A stretch of DNA of 64,000 nt from CALJFL01 sp036961205 (lineage in GTDB: Bacteria > Pseudomonadota > Gammaproteobacteria > Pseudomonadales > Halieaceae), in NCBI GenBank assembly GCA_036961205.1, contig JBALVI010000003.1, positions 124,001 to 188,000 of the forward strand, given 5' to 3'. The notes beneath the pieces were generated by a model. That model did not search any database. It was not told the origin of the DNA and worked only from the letters and a program-made list of their open reading frames with translations. Positions 1 through 8,500 of the stretch are shown piece by piece. Position 1 is the first letter of the stretch; each line of letters opens with the position of its first letter. The position numbers were made by a program, and so were the translations under genes.

Positions 1-114
1 CATAACAGCCTGGTCGCGGTCCAGGCTGGCGGTTACCTGAGCGCTAGCCTGCCCGCTGGCCAATGCCAATAGCAAAATGAGTAGCTGTCCAATTCGACTA
101 CCAATTGCGGTCAT
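1..114 (-). CDS. BatD-like oxygen-tolerance protein, N-terminus only
   Basis: Only the first 38 codons are inside the window. They encode a typical Sec signal peptide (basic start, then a run of Leu/Ile/Ala, ending at SGQASA) followed by a mature start QVTASLDRDQAVM, which matches the opening beta strand of BatD proteins. BatD is a periplasm-facing, membrane-anchored protein of the aerotolerance (Bat) operon with no defined enzymatic role. The ATG lies 17 bases inside the end of the preceding VWA-TPR gene, so it is the last visible gene of the moxR operon. Identification rests on the short N-terminus plus position; the rest is off the window edge. Confidence 0.7.
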   Translation of the reverse strand, partial: MTAIGSRIGQLLILLLALASGQASAQVTASLDRDQAVM

Positions 115-1894
115 CGTTATTCCTTGTGTTCTCTGATTGTCGCTGTTGACTCTCGTAGCGAAACTTTTCTCGCAATAGACCAGAGGGGTCGTCCGGCACC
201 CTTCGTAACCACTGTTCCATGGCTTGCTCTTTTTCCTGATCTTCAGCAGAAGGCTCTGCCTCTTTGGCGGCCTGCTCTTCACTGGGCTGCTCTTCCGGTT
301 CACCATCCTCTGGTTCCGGTTCGGGCTGCTCTTCCTGCTCTTCTTCTGGCTGCTCGTCTTCGGCCTCGGAATCCTGTGGCTCCTGAGGCTCTTGCTCCCC
401 GTCCTTTGGATCCTGCTGTTTCGGATCGCCTTGCTGTTGATCCTGATCCTGATCTTGCTGATCTTGCTCTTCCTGTTGATCCTGATCTTCGGAATCCTGG
501 TTCTCGTCCTGCTGCTGCTCCTGCTGCTCTTTGAGTTCCTCCAGCAGTTTAATATTCTCTAGCGCATCGGGTCGTTCCGGCGCGAGCGCCAGAGATTCTT
601 TGTAGGCCGCAATCGCATCATCGAGTTTGTTGTTGTAAGCCAAAGCGTTACCACGGTTATACCAACTGTCAGCACTACTTTCGTCGCCAAATTTCTCGAT
701 GGCGGTTTCATAGTCTTCGTCCCGGTAAGAAGCTGTACCTGCCCAACCCCTGTTTTCAAACAACTGTGCAGCGGCTTTATTATCGCCCGCTTGCAGTGCG
801 CGCTGCCCTTGCTGATCCGGAGTTGACCACAGCGAGTCCCAGCTCTGAGCTTGCACTGCCTGCGGATCGCCTAAGAACAGCAGGGGGGCCAGACACAGTA
901 TCCAGCCGCGACGAAACAGGACGAGTGCGAAGGGCAGTAACAACAGCACCAGCCAGTGCCCTTGATCATCCCAGGCGTCTGCTGTTCTATCCAGCGTAAG
1001 GGTTTCGCCGCTGCCGCCCAAGGTGCTTTCCTGTAAAAGATAATCCAGGTCGCTGCTGTCTATTGTTAACTCACGAAACCGGCCCCCGGTGCTGCTAGCG
1101 AGCTGTTGTAGCTCGCGGGAATTTAACCCGGGCACTACGATAGTACCGGCACTGTCTTTGAGAAAACCTCCACGAATCAGAGGGATGGGCGCTCCTGTGG
1201 TGGTGCCTATTCCCAATACAGACAAGTTGATGTCTGTATTGGCCAGAGTCTCGGCAATTTGAGCCTGCTGGTCAGCAGGGACCTCGTCGGTAACCAGCAA
1301 CACGCGACCATTACGCACGCCGGCAGAATACAAAAGTGCCTTGGCTTGCTCGACTGCGGCTACGGCATCACTGCCAGCCAGCGGCATCATGTCAGGGTTT
1401 AACGCGGGTAACAGATTGGCAATAGTGGGATTGTCGTCGGTGAGCGGCGTTACGATATGAGCATCGCCAGCGTAGGCGATGAGGCCGGTTTGACCTTCAG
1501 TTCGACTAGCTAGCAGATCGAGCAATTTTTGTCTGGCGCGAGCGGTGCGTGAAGGAGCAAGGTCCGCCGCCTTCATCGACAGGCTAAGGTCCAGTACCAT
1601 TACCAGAGCGTCCTGCTTCTGGATTACCGGTTGCGGTATTTTCTGCCAGCTTGGTCCAGCCGCGGCCAGACAGGCTAGCAGCCATACACACAGCAATATC
1701 GGCAGCGGGTTGCGCTGCTTTACGCCCTGTTGTTCGCCGACCAAAAAGGGCAGTAACTCTGCGGAAATTACATTGGTCCAACTGCCACTTTGTCCACGCT
1801 GCCGCCACAACAGTATCACTATTAGCAGGCCGGGCAGGGCGGCCCACAACCACTGTGGCCGCATCAGGTGGAGGTTATTAATTATCTCGTTCAC
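98..1894 (-). CDS. BatB-BatC fusion: VWA domain plus TPR membrane protein
   Basis: A 598-residue protein joining two usually separate Bat proteins. Residues 1-80 hold two membrane segments; a von Willebrand A domain follows with the MIDAS signature DLSLS at 102-106; a further membrane segment lies near 310-345; TPR repeats cover about 360-450; and about 455-565 is an extreme Gln/Glu/Asp/Pro-rich tail. VWA Bat proteins bind divalent metal and act as membrane scaffolds with MoxR ATPases. The start is GTG, overlapping the BatA stop by four bases (GTGA), which indicates translational coupling. The acidic tail is much longer than a normal linker and is the odd part of this protein. Confidence 0.9.
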   Translation of the reverse strand: MNEIINNLHLMRPQWLWAALPGLLIVILLWRQRGQSGSWTNVISAELLPFLVGEQQGVKQRNPLPILLCVWLLACLAAAGPSWQKIPQPVIQKQDALVMVLDLSLSMKAADLAPSRTARARQKLLDLLASRTEGQTGLIAYAGDAHIVTPLTDDNPTIANLLPALNPDMMPLAGSDAVAAVEQAKALLYSAGVRNGRVLLVTDEVPADQQAQIAETLANTDINLSVLGIGTTTGAPIPLIRGGFLKDSAGTIVVPGLNSRELQQLASSTGGRFRELTIDSSDLDYLLQESTLGGSGETLTLDRTADAWDDQGHWLVLLLLPFALVLFRRGWILCLAPLLFLGDPQAVQAQSWDSLWSTPDQQGQRALQAGDNKAAAQLFENRGWAGTASYRDEDYETAIEKFGDESSADSWYNRGNALAYNNKLDDAIAAYKESLALAPERPDALENIKLLEELKEQQEQQQDENQDSEDQDQQEEQDQQDQDQDQQQGDPKQQDPKDGEQEPQEPQDSEAEDEQPEEEQEEQPEPEPEDGEPEEQPSEEQAAKEAEPSAEDQEKEQAMEQWLRRVPDDPSGLLREKFRYESQQRQSENTRNNDDRNW

Positions 1895-2946
1895 TCTGTG
1901 CCACCTTTGGTGCTCGGTTCAGAGGAGGAGCGTGTGAGACCCAGCCCTCCGGCGGAGAACCATTGGTATAGAGCTAGTGCAAATCCCAGGGCCAATGCCA
2001 TAAGCAGTGGCAGATAGCCCAACGCCTGCCTGGGCCTGTAAGTTTGGGTGTCCTGTTCCACCGGCTCCAGTTGATTGACCAACTCGTAAATGTTGGCGAG
2101 GTCCTGGGGGTTTCGAGCGCGGAAATATTGGCCGCCGGTGAGCTTGGCAATCTCCTGAAGTCCCTCTTCATCGAGCTCAGCTGAAGGGTTGACCTGTCGG
2201 CTGCCGAAGCCGCTGCCAAATAGGCCTGGCAGGGTCATTTCATCTGCGCCAATACCGATGGTATAAATTTTAATGTCCAGAGTCTGGGCCAGTTGTGCGG
2301 CTTCTTTGGGCGTCACCGAACTCGCTGTGTCCTGTCCGTCGGTGAGTAATATCATCACGCGGCTGGCAGCTGGCCTGTCGCGCAATCGCTTAACGGCCAG
2401 CCCTATGGCATCACCAATAGCAGTCTCTTGCCCGGCAAAGCCGATCTGCGCTTCTAATAAAAAGCGTTGTACGGTGGCAGTGTCAAAACTCAGTGGTGAT
2501 TGCACGTAGGCATTGGTGCCGAACAAGATTAGCCCCAGTCGATCGCCACTTCGCCGTTCAATAAACTCTGCGCCCAGTTGTTTTACCGCGTCGATACGGC
2601 GCGCCATGACATTACCTAACTGCATATCCTCGACCCGCATGCTGCCGGAAATGTCGACCGCCAACATCAGGTCTCTGCCGCTATTGGGGAGCTCTATCGC
2701 CTCGCCTATCCACACTGGTCTGGCCGCGGCCAACAATAGGCAGAGCCACAACAGGCATAGCAGTATCAGTGGCAATCGCTTGCTGTTTGCAGACACGCCT
2801 CCTTGACCCTCGCTCAGTTGACGCCACTCCGAGAAAAAGGGTGCGCGCAGAGCCGATTCCTGGGTGCGTGCGACCGGCAAAAACCTCATTGCCAGCCAGG
2901 GCAGAGGCAGTAAAGCCATCATCCAGGGCCAATACCACTCGATCAT
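1891..2946 (-). CDS. BatA-like VWA domain membrane protein
   Basis: A 351-residue protein with an N-terminal membrane segment (about 5-23), a second at 58-76, a VWA domain with the MIDAS motif DISGS at 98-102, the downstream threonine and LLTDGQDT motifs of an intact metal site, and a C-terminal membrane helix near 315-330. This is the standard BatA layout: the VWA domain faces the periplasm between membrane anchors. Its ATG overlaps the stop of the DUF4381 gene by four bases (ATGA) and its own stop overlaps the next start, so expression is clearly coupled along the operon. Function in the family is stress or oxygen tolerance and envelope protein assembly, not a known reaction. Confidence 0.92.
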   Translation of the reverse strand: MIEWYWPWMMALLPLPWLAMRFLPVARTQESALRAPFFSEWRQLSEGQGGVSANSKRLPLILLCLLWLCLLLAAARPVWIGEAIELPNSGRDLMLAVDISGSMRVEDMQLGNVMARRIDAVKQLGAEFIERRSGDRLGLILFGTNAYVQSPLSFDTATVQRFLLEAQIGFAGQETAIGDAIGLAVKRLRDRPAASRVMILLTDGQDTASSVTPKEAAQLAQTLDIKIYTIGIGADEMTLPGLFGSGFGSRQVNPSAELDEEGLQEIAKLTGGQYFRARNPQDLANIYELVNQLEPVEQDTQTYRPRQALGYLPLLMALALGFALALYQWFSAGGLGLTRSSSEPSTKGGTE

Positions 2947-3428
2947 CTGCGGACCTCATGCAGCCTGATCCAAATACTGGCGGAATTATGCAGCGCTTCG
3001 GTGTCCATGGCGTCTGGCTGGGCCTGATAACTGGCGTGGGCGAATGCTGCTGAGAAGGCATGACTTTCCCGCTTTTTGCCCATAGTAGTGTTCAGTAATT
3101 GCAGCCACGGCTCGCCGCTAATCGCCGCTACTTCCTGGCGCGGATATGCGCTGATTGCAGTGGCCTTCAACAGTTGGTTAATGCTCTCAAGATAGGCATG
3201 CTGGTTGTCCGTTTGCCTGAAGTCGAGCGCAATACTCTCTAGTTGACGCAGGGCCTGGCGACGGTAAGCTCTGCGTTGATAGCGGCGCCATAACAAGAAA
3301 GCAACGACAGCCAGTACCATTAACAGCAGGGCGATCACTAGCCACCAGCCTGGGGCGAGTGGCCACCAACCGATTAATTCAGGTTCGCGTAGTGGATTCA
3401 GCGCGGCTAGCGGGTCTTGCGGATTCAT
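2943..3428 (-). CDS. DUF4381 family single-pass membrane protein
   Basis: A 161-residue protein with a short N-terminal stretch containing the family's characteristic Leu-Arg-Glu-Pro and GWWPLAPGWW region, then one hydrophobic segment at about 31-50, then a basic cytoplasmic region with the RRxRR-rich helix and a helical C-terminus. DUF4381 genes regularly sit between a DUF58 and a VWA gene in moxR operons, exactly as here, and are thought to be a small membrane subunit of that system. Start and stop both overlap neighbouring genes by ATGA. No enzymatic function is known. Confidence 0.85.
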   Translation of the reverse strand: MNPQDPLAALNPLREPELIGWWPLAPGWWLVIALLLMVLAVVAFLLWRRYQRRAYRRQALRQLESIALDFRQTDNQHAYLESINQLLKATAISAYPRQEVAAISGEPWLQLLNTTMGKKRESHAFSAAFAHASYQAQPDAMDTEALHNSASIWIRLHEVRR

Positions 3429-4366
3429 CGGCGACTTTCACCGTAATAGGTTTGTAGCAGAACGAAAGGGGCCTGGTCGGTACTTGCGCGTAGCAAAGGT
3501 ATCCCCAGCCGCTGCAGGTTCTGTCCTAGGCTTTGGTCTCGTTGTTCCGCGTGCTGCTGATATGACGCTCTGAGCCTCTTATCTGCGGTGGCCAGTTCGC
3601 TACGTTCGACGCCATCTGTAACCGCATAACGACCGGCGCGCGGCAGTTGGGTTTCGAGAGGGTCGCTGCAGGCCACAGCGGTGATTTCTGTGTGCTGTGC
3701 CAACTGATACAGATGCTCCTGTGCGTGCTCTTCATCGGCACCACGAAAATCACTGATCAGGAACAGACTGCTGCCCGGGCGGGCGATGCGGCGCAGGTTG
3801 GCCAGCATGTCGGCGAAATTGTGGCGGATAGGGGGCTCCGGCCGCGGTAGTAGTCGGTTGTAGGCCTCCAGTTGGGATAATAGCGCAAGAACATTTTTGC
3901 GACTGCGGCGTGGCCGGATTTCTCGATGCTGGCTGTCGTTGAAAACAAGTCCACCGACACGCTCGCCATTATCCAGTGCGCTCCAGGCCAGTAGGCTAGC
4001 AAGCTGTGTGGCAATTACGGATTTAAAACAGTGGCTGGAACCAAAATACATACTGTTACGTTGATCGACCACCACTAATACTGGGCGCTCACGCTCTTCT
4101 CTGAATATTTTGGTGTGGGCGTTACCCGTGCGGGCCGTAACCCGCCAGTCGATGGTGCGTATATCATCGCCAGGCTGATAGCTACGAACCTCTTCGAAGT
4201 CGATGCCTCGGCCACGGAAGTTTGACTTGTTGGGGCCGGCCAGTACGCTCAGGGCTCGACTTTTGCGTGTAATACGCAACTGCCGCGCGGGAAAGCGCAA
4301 CGCGATCAGGTCCGCCAACTCAGCGTAGGCGCCTCTTGCAGGTAGGCTGATGTCGCGAAGATGCAC
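3425..4366 (-). CDS. DUF58 domain protein of the MoxR operon
   Basis: A 313-residue soluble protein with the DUF58 core: the GxGxxFxExRxYxPGDDxRxIDW signature is clear at about 52-76, followed by the KxFxExRExPV strand and a VWA-like fold region containing VVDQRNSMYFG. The family partners MoxR ATPases. The start is GTG with a GAGG ribosome-binding sequence eight bases upstream, and only ten bases separate it from the moxR stop. No transmembrane segment, so it is expected in the cytoplasm or peripheral at the membrane. Its biochemical role is not established in the family. Confidence 0.92.
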   Translation of the reverse strand: MHLRDISLPARGAYAELADLIALRFPARQLRITRKSRALSVLAGPNKSNFRGRGIDFEEVRSYQPGDDIRTIDWRVTARTGNAHTKIFREERERPVLVVVDQRNSMYFGSSHCFKSVIATQLASLLAWSALDNGERVGGLVFNDSQHREIRPRRSRKNVLALLSQLEAYNRLLPRPEPPIRHNFADMLANLRRIARPGSSLFLISDFRGADEEHAQEHLYQLAQHTEITAVACSDPLETQLPRAGRYAVTDGVERSELATADKRLRASYQQHAEQRDQSLGQNLQRLGIPLLRASTDQAPFVLLQTYYGESRR

Positions 4367-4376
4367 AGTGGCTACC

Positions 4377-5333
4377 TCAGCCCACCGGAACCAGTTTCAG
4401 CAGCTCGCTAATAACTCTATCTGCGGTGATTCCATTAGCCTCGGCTTCAAAGCTGAGTAGCAGTCGATGCCGAAACACATCGGCGGCGACCGCTTGCACG
4501 TCGTCGGGACTGACATAATCCTGACCACGCAACCAGGCGTGGGCCCGTGAGCATCGATCCAGGGCTATGGTTGCCCTTGGGCTGCCGCCGAATTCGATCC
4601 AGCTGGCCAACTCCTCGGAGTATTGGGCCGGTTCCCGGCTGGCAATGACCAACTGGACTATGTATTCCTCGACGGCTTCGGCCATGTGCATCGACAGTAA
4701 TTCCTGACGGGCCGAAAATATCGCCTCCTGGCTCAGTGGCTCCGGGACAGCGGCAGCTTTACTGTTGGCCTCGGCGCGCGTCAGTCGAAGTATTTCGGTC
4801 TCCGCGGCAGCATTGGGGTAGTCCACGGTAACGTGCAGCAAGAATCTATCGAGCTGGGCCTCAGGCAATGGGTAGGTCCCCTCCTGCTCGATCGGGTTTT
4901 GAGTCGCCATTACCAAAAACAGTGGGGGTAGCTCGTACGTTTGGCTGCCTACACTAACCTGGCGTTCAGCCATGGCTTCCAGCAGGGCGGACTGAACCTT
5001 GGCAGGGGCCCGGTTGACCTCATCAGCCAGCACCAGATTGTGAAATATCGGACCCTTCTGGAAATGGAAGCTGGCTTCCTGTGGGCGGTAAATTTCAGTG
5101 CCGGTTACATCACCTGGGAGCAGGTCCGGGGTGAACTGAACCCGATGGAAGCTGCACTCCAGGCCGTCTGCCAGCGACTTGATGGCCCGAGTTTTGGCCA
5201 GTCCCGGAGCGCCCTCTACCAGCAGGTGACCATCAGCCAGTAGGGCGATGATCAGCCGTTGAACCAGATGGCTCTGACCAATGATTTGCTGGCTCAGCCA
5301 GTCTTCCAAAGCTTGAATGTCTGCGCGTGCCAC
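4377..5333 (-). CDS. MoxR family AAA+ ATPase
   Basis: A 318-residue AAA+ ATPase. Walker A is GAPGLAKT at 41-48, Walker B is VLADE at 101-105 with the following NRAPAKVQSALLEAM helix typical of MoxR, and the sensor-1 motif ATQNP is present near 145. MoxR proteins act as chaperone-like ATPases that work with VWA proteins, here the BatA and BatB products downstream. It is the first gene of the operon; the GTG start follows a GGGAG sequence six bases upstream. The 250 bases before it hold the likely operon promoter, with no clear consensus box visible to me. Confidence 0.95.
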   Translation of the reverse strand: MARADIQALEDWLSQQIIGQSHLVQRLIIALLADGHLLVEGAPGLAKTRAIKSLADGLECSFHRVQFTPDLLPGDVTGTEIYRPQEASFHFQKGPIFHNLVLADEVNRAPAKVQSALLEAMAERQVSVGSQTYELPPLFLVMATQNPIEQEGTYPLPEAQLDRFLLHVTVDYPNAAAETEILRLTRAEANSKAAAVPEPLSQEAIFSARQELLSMHMAEAVEEYIVQLVIASREPAQYSEELASWIEFGGSPRATIALDRCSRAHAWLRGQDYVSPDDVQAVAADVFRHRLLLSFEAEANGITADRVISELLKLVPVG

Positions 5334-5388
5334 GCTCGCTCCCGTATATAGGTAATTAAATGTCGAATCGGCCCAGCTGCTACTATCT

Positions 5389-5414
5389 GCGGGCCGGTTT
5401 TTTGTAAGGCCCGC
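5389..5414. other. GC-rich inverted repeat between moxR and gdhB
   Basis: Perfect 7-base arms GCGGGCC and GGCCCGC separated by 12 bases, in the 251-base gap between the divergent moxR operon and gdhB. It could form a hairpin in the moxR leader or mark a bound site. There is no clean run of T after it on either strand, so it is not a convincing terminator. Confidence 0.35.
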
Positions 5415-5584
5415 ATTTTAGCCCAAGCACCGCTGTTATCCAACCGATTCGGACCTGCCATGCAAGCACTTCATCTGTGACTTTTGCCTCGGAGAAAAGT
5501 TCAATTGGAATACCGTCGAAACACCCATCTTGGTCTAGACTAAGAGGACTATAAAAAAAAGGTTTACGGAGCCTGAATCTGACT

Positions 5585-8500
5585 ATGGCGTGGGAATCGG
5601 TAAGGGATGATTTGCTGAGACAACTCAGCGAAAGAATTGACAAGCACAGCGACGCAGATCACCAACAGGATCTGCACAACCTGATGGCGGTTTTCTATGG
5701 CCGCTTTCCGCCTGATGACATGCGCGGGAGATCTGTAGAGAATCTCTACGGTTGTCTCTATGGCTTGCTGCGTTTTATGAACAAATGGCCAATGGGTTCG
5801 CCAAAAGTTCGTATATTGAATCCGGAAGTTCAGTCGCACGGCTGGGAATCAAGGAGCACTGTGCTCACAGTGCTATGTCGCGATATGCCTTTCTGTGTCG
5901 CCTCTGTCAGGGGCGAGCTTAATCGACGTGGGCTCAAGGTGCACTCCATAGCAAGCTGTAACCTCGATACGCTGCGCAATAAAAAAGGCGAATTATTGGA
6001 GGTGCTGGCTGGAAACGACAACGATGGCTCCAATGTTTCCAGTGAGAGCTTGTTGTACTTCGAGATTGGTCGCCATTCGAATGTCGATAGTCTTGAAGAA
6101 TTGCGCTTGACGCTGGCCGAAATTTTGGCGGAAGTTACCTTGGTAGTAGAGGACTTTAGCGCTGTTCAGCACAAGCTGCGCGAGGCGATGGATATGGTAC
6201 GCAATAGCGAATGTGTACTTCGTAGTCACAGAGATGAGGCCATCAAGTTTTTGAAATGGATGGGTAATAACCACATTACTGCGCTTGGTTACGAGTATTT
6301 GGAGGTAAAGCGTACTGACGCCGATATCGAGGTCGTCGTCAGAGATTCGGATAGTTTGGGATTACTTCGAAATCGGGATACGTTTGGCGCACAGGACTTA
6401 CTCAGTGACTTACAGGGCGTGCCACCTGAAAAGCACTTGCGGCGTCAGTTGAGCTTCTCCAAGTCAATAAATCGGTCCAGAGTCCACCGTCTGGCCTATC
6501 CTGATTATGTTGAAATCAAGGAGTTCGGTGGCAGTGGCGAAGTGGTGGGGCAACATCGTTTTATTGGACTCTACACATCCGAGGTCTATACGACAGATCC
6601 CCTACGAATTCCAATTCTACGGCGGAAGGTGGAACAGGTTATAGAGCGCTCAGGCTTTACCAAAGATGAGCATGAGGGTAGAGAGTTGGGTCGTGTCCTG
6701 GAAATTTTCCCCCGGGACGAATTGTTTCAATCGAGTATTGCTGAGCTTTTCGAAACCGCGCTTGCCGTTACCCGGATTCAGGAGCGCAGCCAAACCCGGG
6801 TGTTTGTGCGCAAAGATTGGCACGGCAAGTTCGTTAGCTCCATTGTCTATATCCCCCGTGACCGATACACCACCGAACAGCGAGAGAAAATACAGGACAT
6901 TCTGAGCGCGGCATTCGACGCCCAGGAGTCCGAGTTCACCACCCATTTTTCAGAGTCCATTCTGGTAAGAGTGCATTTCGTCATGCGGGTAGATCCTGCG
7001 ATTGAAATTAGCTACGACGTCAACGAACTCGAGGAGCAAATAGTGCAAGCAACCCTGGCCTGGGAGGATCGGTTACGACTGCGCCTGATCGAAGAATTCG
7101 GCGAAGAGCTGGGTGAGCAACATATGCGCGAACTCGGTGGTGGGTTTCAGCCGGGCTATAGAGATGATTTTGATCCGCGTGTGGCTCTTGTTGACCTGCG
7201 CGAAATTTTGGCCCTAAAAGGCGGCGCAAGCCTGCGCATGAGTCTGTATCGGTTGCTGGAAGAAGACGACGATCATCTTAAGCTGCGCTTGTACCACAAA
7301 AAGAATTCGCTGCCGCTTTCGGATGTCTTGCCCATTCTCGAAAATCTGGGTTTACGGGTCGTGTCGGAGCGGCCTTATAGCGTAACCAGTCAGGCTGGAG
7401 AGCGATATTGGGTGCAGGAGTTCAGTCTGATTTATGCCCTCTCTATGGATATTAACCTTGATGAGGTTAAGGAAGAATTTGAAGACGCCTTTAGCCGCAT
7501 CTGGTATGGCGAGGCGGAGAGCGACTCCTTTAATCGTATGTTACTGGGTACGCGCTTAAGTTGGCGCGAAATCGCCTTGCTTCGAGCCTATTCCCGTTAC
7601 CTCAGACAAGTGCAGTTTCCTTATAGTGTCGAGTACATCGCCGAGACGATGGCAAATCATCTACATGTTACGGCGGGCATCGTGGAACTATTTCTGACCC
7701 GATTCTCACCGGTTTTCGATGGCGATGAAGACTGGCGGGCGCAGCGTGAGCTGGCCGTTGAGGGGCGCATCCTGGATTCTCTGGAGAATGTTGAGAACCT
7801 GGGTGAGGACCGTATCATTCGCCAGTACGTGACGATGATAAAAGCGACCCTGCGCACCAACTTTTTCCAGCAGGATATGAATGGCAATCTGAAGCCTTAC
7901 TTTTCCTTCAAACTTAATCCCTCGGCAATTCCGGATATTCCGAAACCGGTGCCTATGTTTGAAATATTTGTTTATTCCCCTCGCGTTGAAGGGGTTCACC
8001 TTCGCGGGGGTAAAGTGGCACGCGGCGGATTGCGCTGGTCCGATCGACACGAAGATTTTCGCACTGAGGTGCTAGGCCTGGTAAAAGCACAGCAGGTCAA
8101 GAATGCGGTGATCGTGCCCGTGGGTGCCAAGGGGGGATTTGTTGCTAAGCAACTGACCCCTGGCATGAGTCGGGATGAGATACAGGCTGAAGGAATAGCC
8201 TGTTATCAGAGCTTTATTCGCGGCCTGTTGGACCTGACAGACAATCGCACCGAAGACGGTGTGGTGGGGCCGGACTTCGTGGTCGCTAAAGACGAGGAAG
8301 ATCCATACTTGGTGGTGGCTGCGGACAAGGGTACTGCGACCTTTTCCGACATTGCCAATTCAATCTCCGCCGAATATGACTTCTGGCTTGGTGATGCCTT
8401 TGCCTCTGGTGGCAGTGTTGGTTACGACCACAAAAAAATGGGTATCACCGCACGCGGCGCCTGGGTTTCGGTGCAGCGCCACTTTCGTGAGATGGGTGTC

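Noticed and set aside
124..562. Open frames on the plus strand across the BatB-BatC tail
   Set aside because: They are the antisense of the repetitive acidic tail; the translations are Leu/Pro/Ala low complexity with no family resemblance.
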